Assembly: GCA_025928545.1 (NCBI GenBank)
Contig: JAICJH010000013.1
Location: 52,769 to 116,768, forward strand
Reading direction: 5' to 3'
Source of the DNA: Bryobacteraceae bacterium
GTDB taxonomy: Bacteria > Acidobacteriota > Terriglobia > Bryobacterales > Bryobacteraceae
Length of the DNA stretch: 64,000 bases
Numbering within the stretch: position 1 is the stretch's first letter; every line of letters begins with the position of its first letter. Below the pieces are notes generated by a model. That model saw only the letters and a list, made by a program, of their open reading frames with translations, did not search any database and was not told the DNA's origin. Position numbers and translations under genes: made by a program. Positions 52,321 to 60,622 of the stretch are shown in pieces.

Positions 52321-52529
52321 AACGCCGGTGGCTCTTCCTTGCCATGGCCGTCCTGAGCAGTGGAGCTTGCGGGCACAGGAGCGAAAGCGATCAGCCCGGC
52401 GAGCGGCAGCCGGGCTCTACCCCGGCGGAGCAAAAAGGCGGGTTGAATACTCCCGGCGTTCCTGACAATCCAGGCCGGGGAACAGTTGGGGGCTCGGGCT
52501 CGCAGGTCCCGCCCCCCAGGGGTGAGTGA
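52317..52529 (+). CDS. small lipoprotein-like secreted protein
   Basis: The 70-residue protein has an N-terminal signal with Arg-rich start and a hydrophobic core (WLFLAMAVL). It ends SSGAC, a near-lipobox with Cys18 (Ser rather than Leu at -3). The mature part is disordered and rich in Gly, Pro, Glu and Gln. It starts in the ATGA overlap with the alcohol dehydrogenase stop. Function is unknown; it may be a minor outer-membrane lipoprotein. Confidence 0.6.
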   Translation: MKRRWLFLAMAVLSSGACGHRSESDQPGERQPGSTPAEQKGGLNTPGVPDNPGRGTVGGSGSQVPPPRGE

Positions 52530-52568
52530 GCCGTATCGATTGGCACGGCAATTGCCACAGTGTGTCGC

Positions 52569-52763
52569 ATGCAGGCCGTCATAACCAAAGTGATTCCCGG
52601 CGATGAGATCGAATCGTGCGGAATCGCCGGATGCCAGGAGGCCGTTGCGTACCACCTGCTCAAACTTCGCGACGATGGCTCGGAAGAAGAGACCCGGTTC
52701 TGCACAACGCATGGGGAAGAATACGCCAGGCGTGGTCACCTTACAATTTCGGAAAACACCTGA
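52569..52763 (+). CDS. small hypothetical protein with cysteine/histidine pattern
   Basis: The frame from ATG 52569 (or GTG 52560) encodes 64 to 67 residues: MQAVITKVIPGDEIESCGIAGCQ, then TRFCTTHGEEYARRG. The C-x4-C and C-x2-H spacing suggests a small metal-binding module. No similarity is recalled. It follows the lipoprotein-like gene by 39 bases and converges with the SDR gene, 11 bases away. Confidence 0.55.
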   Translation: MQAVITKVIPGDEIESCGIAGCQEAVAYHLLKLRDDGSEEETRFCTTHGEEYARRGHLTISENT

Positions 52764-52774
52764 CCGCCCTGTAA

Positions 52775-53815
52775 TCAAACAGGCTGGTTTAATCGCTGCC
52801 CGGCTCTTTTACCCAGAACCGTCATCAGACGATACAGCGAGCCGTGCCGGCTCTCGACATCCGTCCCAACCTGTATTGAATGGTCGGCGGCATCGCCCTT
52901 CGGCAATAATGCATTCGTCAGGCGCAGCGTTCCGGCTGTCAAACCCGGCAAGAGTGTTTCTGCCCAGGCGAGAACCTGCGCCGGTAGCCCCAGCACAATT
53001 TCCGATCTACCTGCGCAAACCGCATTGACAGTGCGCCGTGCCGCGGCTTCCGCGCTCAGCGTCAGCAGGGGCAGACTGGCCGCCGCGCCGAACCAACTCG
53101 CTTCTGCTACGTGGTCGCCCTTCAGGTTGGCGTTTACGTAAGAGCCGGTTCGCATCAATCCGGGAATCACCGTCGTTACCTGAATACCGAAACGCCGAAC
53201 CTCGTCCCGCAGACCGTCGCTGAAAGCCACTGCCGCGGCCTTCGCACAACTGTAAGTCAGCAGGTGCGGCACGCTCACTTTACCGCCGATGGATGTGACG
53301 TTCACAATAGTGCCCTCGCCGCGCGTCTGCATCGCCGGCAGCGCCGCGAGCGTCACATAAAGAGGACCCCAGAACATCACCGCCATCGAACGCTCAAAGT
53401 CCGCCACATCCAGATTCTCAAATGGCGAAACCATGATCTCGCCGGCATTATTGATCAACATGTCGATACGGCCATAATGTCGCCTGATGTCTTCGATCAT
53501 GGCCGCCACACTGTCCCTGTTCGAAATGTCGCACGGGGAGACGATAACTTCAGTTCCCGCAGCCGCCAGCGCCAGTCGCGCTCGCTCCAGTTCATCCACG
53601 TCACGTGCGCATAAAGCCAGCCGGCACCCGCGCGAGGCAAATTCACGGGCCAAAGCCAGCCCCAGACCGCGGGAACCGCCGGTGATCAAAACCACCCGGC
53701 CTGCCAGCTTTTTTTGGCGTGCCCGCGTCCTTGCAGCGCCGACCAAAGTCATGCCGGCCGCCGCTCCCGCTGCACACGCTGCGATTTTGCCGTATCCGCT
53801 CATGAAACTTGCCAT
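52775..53815 (-). CDS. short-chain dehydrogenase/reductase with N-terminal membrane segment
   Basis: From the ATG at 53815 the protein has about 346 residues. It has an N-terminal helix (GYGKIAACAAGAAAGMTLVGAA) and an SDR core with the TGGSRGLG cofactor loop (residues 45-52), NNAGEI and the active-site YSCAKAA pattern after a Ser-rich strand (NVTSIGG). The C-terminal portion is longer than in classical SDRs. Substrate is unknown; this layout is seen in SDR enzymes of unknown substrate in Acidobacteria. A longer frame to 53908 reads through non-family residues. Confidence 0.87.
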   Translation of the reverse strand: MASFMSGYGKIAACAAGAAAGMTLVGAARTRARQKKLAGRVVLITGGSRGLGLALAREFASRGCRLALCARDVDELERARLALAAAGTEVIVSPCDISNRDSVAAMIEDIRRHYGRIDMLINNAGEIMVSPFENLDVADFERSMAVMFWGPLYVTLAALPAMQTRGEGTIVNVTSIGGKVSVPHLLTYSCAKAAAVAFSDGLRDEVRRFGIQVTTVIPGLMRTGSYVNANLKGDHVAEASWFGAAASLPLLTLSAEAAARRTVNAVCAGRSEIVLGLPAQVLAWAETLLPGLTAGTLRLTNALLPKGDAADHSIQVGTDVESRHGSLYRLMTVLGKRAGQRLNQPV

Positions 53816-54020
53816 GATGGCTTTTTTGAAAGCACGTCGCCAGCCATCGCGTGAGTGCCGAAAGCGGCTGATCGGGTGGACCTGAGGCACTGAGTTTGCT
53901 CTCGGCAAATTGCCCGCGATTCACCGCCAAACCCTGCATTTCAACCGGCTCGCCCTTTCGTCCAGGGCGCTGGCGATGCACGTGCAAGCTCTCTGGCGTT
54001 AACATGGAACCGGAGGTTCG

Positions 54021-54881
54021 ATGTCGCTGAATGTATTAAAAGACATCCGGAAAATCTACGCCGGCCTGAATGCCCACGAAGTCCGTGAGGCGGCAGCGCA
54101 GGAACTCACGATCGGACTGCTGGCGAACAGCGAAAACGTCTATCGCGACATGGAAGAGTTTCTGGTTCCGCCCCAGCTGAATTCGGCCGTACGCGAAAGA
54201 GCGTTGCGAATGGTCTACCGGCTGGATCAACCTCAGAAGGATTTCGATATTCTCCTCTGTGAACCCGGCGTAGGCTTGCCCCGCAACGGTTTTCTTTTCG
54301 ATCCCGTTGGCGGCGATCCCGGCGGGAGCGATGTTGCCCTCGTCGATTCCATTGTTTCCGAAAATCAACCCATCGAGCTGGCGCTGGCCCGCACGTTCCC
54401 GGTTTTTCGGGAAGCCGTTGCCAGGCGACTTGTCACCCGAATAGCCCGCGAAAATGCCATGCTGGCTCTGGTAACAGCCCTTCCCAATGTCGTTCCGAAT
54501 TTCATCGAACTGCCCTGGGCGGTGGGTGAATTTGCAACCGACACCGCCTTCCTCACCATGAATCAGATCCGTATGGCGTTGATGATGGCAGCCGTTTACG
54601 ATCACCCCATCGGCTACAGCGAGCAGAAGGCCTCGATTGCGGCTATCGCGGCTGGAGCTTTCGGCTGGCGCGCTGTGGCACGCGAACTCGTCGGCAAGAT
54701 TCCGCTGGGAGGCGGTTTAATTCCCAAAGCGGCCATCGCGTATGCCGGCACCTGGGTCGTGGGAACCGGGCTCGATCGCCTTTACCGGACCGGCATGAAC
54801 TTCTCGCGACGCGAGAGACGCGCCGCGTGGACCCACGCCATCTCCCAGGGCAAAGAAGTAGCGTCCGAACTCCGGCCCTGA
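54021..54881 (+). CDS. DUF697-like membrane-associated hypothetical protein
   Basis: The 286-residue protein has an N-terminal helical region (LKDIRKIYAGLNAHEVREAAAQELTIGLL). The central part is FLVPPQLNSAVRERALRMVYRLD, and ARENAMLALVTALPNVVPNFIELPWAVGEFATDT follows. The C-terminal hydrophobic stretch AAIAAGAFGWRAVARELVGKIPLGGGLIPKAAIAYAGTWVVGTG looks like the DUF697/YcjF-like membrane-associated region. No GTPase motif is present. It follows the divergent SDR gene and is convergent with the APC permease (gap seven bases). Confidence 0.6.
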   Translation: MSLNVLKDIRKIYAGLNAHEVREAAAQELTIGLLANSENVYRDMEEFLVPPQLNSAVRERALRMVYRLDQPQKDFDILLCEPGVGLPRNGFLFDPVGGDPGGSDVALVDSIVSENQPIELALARTFPVFREAVARRLVTRIARENAMLALVTALPNVVPNFIELPWAVGEFATDTAFLTMNQIRMALMMAAVYDHPIGYSEQKASIAAIAAGAFGWRAVARELVGKIPLGGGLIPKAAIAYAGTWVVGTGLDRLYRTGMNFSRRERRAAWTHAISQGKEVASELRP

Positions 54882-54888
54882 GTCCGCT

Positions 54889-56766
54889 TCATTTCCGATG
54901 CCCCGCGTACCACGGCGCGGTGACCGTGAATATGCGCTCATTGCCACGCGCAATTAACACCCACTCCACCAGTCGCGCGCGCTGATTGTGCAGGAAGTAT
55001 TCGTACCACTTTCCCTCTACCAATTCCGGCAGGACGACGATGATTGTCCGCCCCGCGTTGGTGTTTGAAACATCCAGGATGTACTGAACGATGGGCACGA
55101 TGACAAACCGGTATGGCGACGGCACCATCTGCAGCCTCGGCGGCTTCCGGCCCGAATCGAGAAACGGCTTCTCCACGTAAAGCTTCCACTCTTCCCCGAG
55201 CGAGTCGGCGCGTTCCGACGTTTCGACATGAACGGCGATCACCTCCGGCGAAAGCCGCGCGGCAAACTCAATTCCACACCGCGTGATATCGCTCCAGCGT
55301 TCCACCGGCACAACAACAATTGGATGCTCGTTGAGACCGGCCACTCGCACCGGGGCCTTGCATGCAGTCAGCGTCTCCACCGCATGATAGTGCCTGTGGA
55401 TCGCGACGAACAAAGCGATTGTCAACGGAATGAAGAGCAGCGTAATCCACGCGCCTTCGGCGAATTTGGCTACCAGAATGACAACAACGGTGATCCCCGT
55501 AGCGAACGCGCCTGCTGCGTTGACCACCGCCTTGGGCCCCCAGCCCGGACCGCGGTGTTTGTGCCAGTGCACCACCATGCCGGATTGCGAAAGAGTAAAC
55601 GCCAGAAACGCGCCCACCGCGTATAGCGGAATCAATCGGTCCGTGACGCCGCCGAAAAGCACCAGAAGGCCGGCGCACAACAGCGCCAGGATTACGATGC
55701 CATACGTGTAGACCAACCTCCGCCCGCGATAGGCGAACGCATGAGGCAGATAGTTATTCTCCGCAATCGCCCGGCACAACCGCGGAAAATCCGCGAAGGC
55801 TGTGTTGGCCGAAAGCGACAACACGACCAGGACGGACCCCATCGTCAGATAGTAGAAAGCGCCTTTTCCGAACACCGCCGAAGTCAGCATGGAAAGAACA
55901 CTCTGATATCCGTGCTGTCCCGGATTTGTCGCCGCGATTCCGTACACGTTCACCAGCCAGGAAATCCCGGCCAGCAGAATCGCCAGCAGGAAAATAATAA
56001 TCGTGAGCGTGCGCCGCGCGTTATCCACCGCCGATTCGCGGAATGCAAGCACTCCGTTGCTCACCGCTTCCACCCCGGTAATTGCCGAGCACCCGCTCGC
56101 GAACACTTTCAGCAGCAGCCAGTAGCTCATGGCGGCAGTTACCGCGGGCGGAGGTGGAATCGGAACCACCGGTGACGGATGTCCGCCGCTCGTCGCCGCG
56201 CGCAGTATCCCCGCGCCGATTGTGATCAGCAGCGTCCCCAGAAAAAGATACGTCGGCACCGCAAAAATCACTCCCGCCTGGTGAATTCCACGCAGATTCA
56301 AAATCGTCACCGCTATCAGAATCGCCATGCAGAGAGCAACAGTGTGCGGCAGCAATGACGGCACTGCGGAAACCAGGGCACCGACTCCCGCCGAAATGCC
56401 CACCGCAGCGGTGAGAATGTAGTCGGCCATCAGCGCGGCAGCCGCCAGCAATCCGGCCGACGGCCCAAGATTCAAACGCGCCACCGTGAACGATCCGCCC
56501 CCCGACGGATACGCGCCAATCGTCTGCCTGTACGAACAATAAACAACCACCAGCAGCGTAATGATGGCGGCACTGACCGGCAGGATGTAGTGAATACCCG
56601 CCAGGCCCAGCGGCATCAGGAGACTCAGCGCGGCTTCCGGTCCGTAAGCGGCAGAGCTCAAACTATCCAGCCCGAAGATCGGAACACCCTCCGCGGGGCC
56701 GATCTGTTCCGCTCGTTCCTCACTTGTCCTGATAGGCTTGCCGACCAGGATGTCGAGTATGTTCAT
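54889..56766 (-). CDS. APC-family permease with C-terminal cytoplasmic domain
   Basis: From the ATG at 56766 the protein has 625 residues. About twelve membrane helices begin with GLDSLSSAAYGPEAALSLLMPLGL, the typical first helix of the APC/amino-acid permease fold. A soluble C-terminal region follows at about 470-625. The longer open frame to 57399 is antisense to the metallo-hydrolase gene and is not part of the protein. Substrate is unknown; Acidobacterial members of this size are usually annotated as amino-acid or potassium-type APC permeases. It converges with the DUF697-like gene. Confidence 0.85.
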   Translation of the reverse strand: MNILDILVGKPIRTSEERAEQIGPAEGVPIFGLDSLSSAAYGPEAALSLLMPLGLAGIHYILPVSAAIITLLVVVYCSYRQTIGAYPSGGGSFTVARLNLGPSAGLLAAAALMADYILTAAVGISAGVGALVSAVPSLLPHTVALCMAILIAVTILNLRGIHQAGVIFAVPTYLFLGTLLITIGAGILRAATSGGHPSPVVPIPPPPAVTAAMSYWLLLKVFASGCSAITGVEAVSNGVLAFRESAVDNARRTLTIIIFLLAILLAGISWLVNVYGIAATNPGQHGYQSVLSMLTSAVFGKGAFYYLTMGSVLVVLSLSANTAFADFPRLCRAIAENNYLPHAFAYRGRRLVYTYGIVILALLCAGLLVLFGGVTDRLIPLYAVGAFLAFTLSQSGMVVHWHKHRGPGWGPKAVVNAAGAFATGITVVVILVAKFAEGAWITLLFIPLTIALFVAIHRHYHAVETLTACKAPVRVAGLNEHPIVVVPVERWSDITRCGIEFAARLSPEVIAVHVETSERADSLGEEWKLYVEKPFLDSGRKPPRLQMVPSPYRFVIVPIVQYILDVSNTNAGRTIIVVLPELVEGKWYEYFLHNQRARLVEWVLIARGNERIFTVTAPWYAGHRK

Positions 56767-56856
56767 GAGGCTTTCGTCCCGCTTACCACCTGCAAACGCA
56801 ATACCGCTGACGGCCCCACTGCAATCGGCCGGCGATTTTCGATAACATAGGACGCG

Positions 56857-57777
56857 ATGAACCTCGCACAACGAGTCTCCTGTTTCCTCCTGGCCGCGGC
56901 CGCCCTGGCACCCGTCTCCATCCGCGCCCAGGCCCAAAGGGGGCCGACGATGCTCCCGGAAACGACGACCAAAATCTCCGATCATGTCTGGATGATCGAA
57001 GGAAACCCGAACATCGCAATCGTCGTTGGCAGCCGTGCAACCCTCGTTGTCGATACTGGCCTCGGACCGAAGAACGGCGCTACAATCGCGCGCGTCGCCG
57101 CCAAACTGGCTCCCGCCAACACCAAATTGTTCCTGACCACCACGCACTTCCATCCCGAACACGCCGCGGGAGCACCTGGCTTTCCCCCCGGAACGATCCT
57201 GCTTCGCGATGTGATCCAGCAGCAGGAAATGGAAAAACACGGCCAGGAAATGATCGATATGTTCGCTGGGCGGTCGGCTGAAAACAAAGAACTCCTCTCG
57301 GGAGTCGCACTTCAATCGCCGGACATTCTCTTCGATCGCGAAGCCAGACTCGACCTGGGCGGTGTAACGGCGCGCCTGCTTTGGTTCGGCGAAGCCCACA
57401 CCAAAGGCGACGAGCTGACTTTCGTGGAACCTGACCGTACGCTGATTTCAGGCGATGTAGTGCAGAACAAAACCATGCCCAATATTTTTGGCGATGGAGG
57501 CACCCCCGCAACGTGGCTGGCGGTTCTCGATAAGGTAGTCGCACTGAATGCAGCGCACGTCATGCCGGATCATAGCGCTCCCGGCGATGGATCTCTCGTT
57601 ACCGCCGAGCGCGAGCTGATTTCAGACATGCGCACGCAGGCTCTTGCGCTGAAAAAACAAGGAGTGGCCGCGGCTGACGCGGGCAAACAAATCAGTGCGA
57701 ATTTGAAAACCAAACATCCCGATTGGCCAAATACGAACGCCGCGGGATTCGTCAACAGCGTCTACGCGGAACCCTAG
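56857..57777 (+). CDS. secreted metallo-beta-lactamase-fold hydrolase
   Basis: The 306-residue protein has a signal peptide and the MBL fold. The metal motif reads HFHPEHAAG (His97, His99, Glu101, His102). Glu101 stands in for the Asp of the canonical HxHxDH. Later ligands are visible in GEAHTKGDE and MPDHSAPGD. The Asp-to-Glu change is shared by some MBL-fold subfamilies and need not abolish activity. It diverges from the APC permease gene; 90 bases separate the two starts. Substrate is unknown. Confidence 0.88.
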   Translation: MNLAQRVSCFLLAAAALAPVSIRAQAQRGPTMLPETTTKISDHVWMIEGNPNIAIVVGSRATLVVDTGLGPKNGATIARVAAKLAPANTKLFLTTTHFHPEHAAGAPGFPPGTILLRDVIQQQEMEKHGQEMIDMFAGRSAENKELLSGVALQSPDILFDREARLDLGGVTARLLWFGEAHTKGDELTFVEPDRTLISGDVVQNKTMPNIFGDGGTPATWLAVLDKVVALNAAHVMPDHSAPGDGSLVTAERELISDMRTQALALKKQGVAAADAGKQISANLKTKHPDWPNTNAAGFVNSVYAEP

Positions 57778-57796
57778 TAGGCTGGCTCTTTCGGAG

Positions 57797-57816
57797 CCGC
57801 GCGCGCAAGCGAGCGG
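57797..57816. repeat. short palindromic (REP-like) hairpin between convergent genes
   Basis: CCGC at 57797-57800 pairs with GCGG at 57813-57816 across GCGCGCAAGCGA, in a GC-rich block after the metallo-hydrolase stop. From memory, similar GAGCCGCG...AAGCGAGCGG units occur in Solibacter-type intergenic DNA. There is no T-run, so a terminator role is unsupported. Confidence 0.35.
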
Positions 57817-57896
57817 TCTTGCACCACCCGGCCGAAACCCAAACCCACAAACCGCGCGAACCGAATCCGTCGTCAGCCGAGTACTCTCACAACCAC

Positions 57897-58580
57897 CTAT
57901 GGCTGCAGCGGAATCGTAGCTTTACCAGCGGGCCCTTCATATAACAATTCCACCGTGTGAATACCCTTGCGCGCTCCACCATAGCGGAAGAAAACCAAAC
58001 CTGCCACAGGCAATGCGCGGTCGCCTTCCGGCAGCGCCGCATTCTGAACCTTCAGCTGCATCGCCCGTTCCATCTCCGGTGGAATGTGGATCACCACCGG
58101 CGTCGAATCCTGCTCTCCGCCGCCACCCAGTCCGCCTGCTTTGGATTTCTCCTCTTTTTCTTTCTTAGCCTCGGGAGGCGTCCAGGAAGGATCCCGCAGA
58201 TTTCTGAAAACAGCCGCAAACTGCTCGGCAGGCAAGCCACCCTTCTTACCATTGATCCGAAGAGAAAAATCGCTCGATGAAACCACCAGATGCGCATCGG
58301 CCGCGCCGAAAATGCCAACCTCCACCGCCACGTAATCCTCGGTCGAAAGGATAGCGTCCGGAGTCGGCACCGAGTGCTCATCGAACTCGGCGCCCATCGT
58401 GACCTTCCCAACCTGGGCATGTGCCAGATACTCATTCGCGTTAGCCCTGGGAGGAATTCCCTTGGCGGTACGCGCCGTCCCCGGAACTGCCGGGGGAGCC
58501 TGCGCATACACCAAACCAGCCAGAAGGAGGGCGAAAAGGCCAAAAGCCGCTGCTTGAAAACGATACGTCATTCCAGTCAC
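57897..58580 (-). CDS. secreted hypothetical protein
   Basis: The 227-residue protein has a signal peptide (residues 5-26, ending VYAQA). A region with VGKVTMGAEFDEHSVPTP and STEDYVAVEVGIFG follows, and then a charged, Gly-rich linker (KKEKEEKSKAGGLGGGGEQD). A C-terminal domain ends HTVELLYEGPAGKATIPL. Beta-strand-like composition suggests an extracytoplasmic protein; I do not recognise the family. It is convergent with the metallo-hydrolase and divergent from the AhpD-like gene. Confidence 0.7.
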   Translation of the reverse strand: MTGMTYRFQAAAFGLFALLLAGLVYAQAPPAVPGTARTAKGIPPRANANEYLAHAQVGKVTMGAEFDEHSVPTPDAILSTEDYVAVEVGIFGAADAHLVVSSSDFSLRINGKKGGLPAEQFAAVFRNLRDPSWTPPEAKKEKEEKSKAGGLGGGGEQDSTPVVIHIPPEMERAMQLKVQNAALPEGDRALPVAGLVFFRYGGARKGIHTVELLYEGPAGKATIPLQP

Positions 58581-58626
58581 AGTCTACCGTATTTACGCCG
58601 TTCTTATGCTCTCCGAAGGAATTAGA

Positions 58627-59112
58627 ATGAATCATGGAAACGAGGAGGAACAGTTGGAACCACGGCTCGACTACCAGAAAGTAGTGCCTAAAGAAGCGCT
58701 CCATTCGCTCTACGCGCTCGAACAAAGCATTCGAAAAGGAGGCCTCGAAACGAATCTTCTGGAGCTGATTCGCATGCGGGTCTCGCAGCTGAATGGCTGC
58801 GCATACTGCCTCGACATGCACAGTAAAGACGCGCGCGCCGAAGGCGAAACCGAGCAGCGCCTGTACGGCCTCAGCGCCTGGCGCGAAGCCCCGTATTACA
58901 CGGATCGCGAACGTGCCGCCCTCGAATGGGCCGAAGCCATCACCCTGGTCTCACGCGACCAGGTTCCGGACGAAGTCTACCGGCACGCCCGCGGGGAATT
59001 TGATGAGAGCGAACTCGCCATGCTCACGCTGGCGGCGGTAGCCATTAACTCCTGGAATCGCATCGCCATAGCCTTCCGGGCCGTACCCGGTACATATCAG
59101 CGTCCGGCCTGA
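58627..59112 (+). CDS. carboxymuconolactone decarboxylase/AhpD-like protein
   Basis: From the ATG at 58627, with GAAGGA six bases upstream, the protein has 161 residues. It shows the AhpD-core motif NGCAYCLDMHSKDAR with Cys58, Cys61 and His65, the redox/proton-relay triad of alkylhydroperoxidase-like proteins, and the C-terminal AAVAINSWNRIAIAFR pattern. Family members act as peroxidases or decarboxylases; here a peroxidase-like role is most likely. A longer start at 58606 is less well supported. Confidence 0.93.
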   Translation: MNHGNEEEQLEPRLDYQKVVPKEALHSLYALEQSIRKGGLETNLLELIRMRVSQLNGCAYCLDMHSKDARAEGETEQRLYGLSAWREAPYYTDRERAALEWAEAITLVSRDQVPDEVYRHARGEFDESELAMLTLAAVAINSWNRIAIAFRAVPGTYQRPA

Positions 59113-59175
59113 GCGGATACAATCGATCTGGACGCAGAGCCCGGCATGAACCGCGTCCTGTGAACGGATTATCCA

Positions 59176-60588
59176 ATGACCCCAACCCGCAGACGTGAAT
59201 TTCTTTCCGCCGCCGCTGCCGCCGCGCTCCTGGCCGCCGGACGCGACGCCTTCGCGGCGCCCTCACAGGCCGCCGCATGGGATCAGGTTCCCAAAATTCT
59301 GGCACGTATCAAACCACCGGTCTTCGCGAAGCGGGATTTCGGCATCACGAAATACGGAGCTACTACCGCGGCCGATTCCGATTCCAGCGATGCCATTGCA
59401 AAAGCCATCGACGCGTGCAATCGCGCCGGCGGGGGACGCGTCGTGATTCCCCCAGGCATTTTCAACACGGGTGCCGTTCACCTGAAGAGCAACATCAATC
59501 TCTACATCTCCGCGGGCGCCACACTCCGGTTCATTGCCGATCCCAAAAAATATCTGCCCGTCGTCTTCACTCGCTTTGAAGGCACCGAACTGATGAACTA
59601 CTCTCCGTTCATCTATGCCGATGGCCAGGAAAACCTTGGCGTGACCGGTGAAGGTACGCTCGACGGTCAATGCACTCGCGCCAACTGGTGGTCGTGGACC
59701 ACCGCAAAGCGCTGGGGTCAGCCGGAAGGCGTCACCCCGCCGGATGGTCGCGCCACTTTGACGGACATGGGAAACCGGGGCGTGCCCGTCGCCCAGCGCG
59801 TGTTCGGCGAAGGCCATTACCTCCGTCCTGTTTTCATTCAGCCCACGCGCTCGAAAAATATCCTGATTGAAGGCGTGACAATTCTCAACTCCCCCATGTG
59901 GGAAGTCAGCCCTCTCTATTGCACCAACGTCACGGTGCGGAATGTGAAGATCGACAGCCATGGCCCCAATAACGACGGCTGCGATCCCGATTCCTGCATT
60001 GACGTGCTGATCGATAACTGCAGCTTCAGCACGGGTGATGATTGCATTGCCATTAAATCCGGTCGCAACGCGGATGGCCGGCGGGTGGCGAAACCGACGG
60101 AGAACGTGATCATCCGCAATTGCGAAATGAAAGACGGTCATGGCGGCTTGACCTTAGGCAGTGAGGTGTCCGGTGACATCCGCAATGTCTTTGTTGAGAA
60201 TTGCCGCTTGAACAGCCCGAATCTGAACGAAGCCTTGCGCTTCAAAACGAACGCCATGCGCGGAGGCGTGATTGAAAACGTCTATTTCCGCAATATCACG
60301 ATTGGCCAGGTGTCGGATGCCATCCTCCAGGTGGATTTCTACTACCAGGAAGGCGCAAAAGGCCCCGAACACCCCCTTGTTCGCAATATCGATATTCGCG
60401 ATGTGACCAGCCAGAAGTCGAAATTCGCCTTGCAGTTGCGCGGCTTCCCCGACTCGCCCATGAACAACATTCACTTCGAGCGCTGTAGCTTCGATAATGT
60501 CGCGACGCCGGACGTGGTCGAAAATGTAAAAGGGCTGACTCTCACCGATGTAAAGGTGAACGGCAAGGCTGCGCAGTCGCCCGCTTAG
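59176..60588 (+). CDS. glycoside hydrolase family 28 protein (polygalacturonase-like), Tat-exported
   Basis: The 470-residue protein has a Tat-like signal (TRRREFLSAAAAAALLAAG). A right-handed beta-helix follows with the GH28 motifs NNDGCDPDSC (NTD equivalent, Asp), TGDDCIAIKSG (catalytic DD), GHGGLTLGSE (GHG) and RFKTN (RIK equivalent). GH28 enzymes hydrolyse pectin-type galacturonans or related uronans. It sits upstream of the ThuA pair, 35 bases from the next gene, which may be co-transcribed. Substrate specificity cannot be decided. Confidence 0.93.
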   Translation: MTPTRRREFLSAAAAAALLAAGRDAFAAPSQAAAWDQVPKILARIKPPVFAKRDFGITKYGATTAADSDSSDAIAKAIDACNRAGGGRVVIPPGIFNTGAVHLKSNINLYISAGATLRFIADPKKYLPVVFTRFEGTELMNYSPFIYADGQENLGVTGEGTLDGQCTRANWWSWTTAKRWGQPEGVTPPDGRATLTDMGNRGVPVAQRVFGEGHYLRPVFIQPTRSKNILIEGVTILNSPMWEVSPLYCTNVTVRNVKIDSHGPNNDGCDPDSCIDVLIDNCSFSTGDDCIAIKSGRNADGRRVAKPTENVIIRNCEMKDGHGGLTLGSEVSGDIRNVFVENCRLNSPNLNEALRFKTNAMRGGVIENVYFRNITIGQVSDAILQVDFYYQEGAKGPEHPLVRNIDIRDVTSQKSKFALQLRGFPDSPMNNIHFERCSFDNVATPDVVENVKGLTLTDVKVNGKAAQSPA

Positions 60589-60622
60589 CGCCCGCGATTT
60601 AAGAATTCTATAAGGAGACTCA

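Noticed and set aside
56767..57399. N-terminal 211-codon extension of the APC permease
   Set aside because: It overlaps the divergent metallo-hydrolase gene in antisense and the translated residues are not transporter-like; the permease signature begins at 56766.
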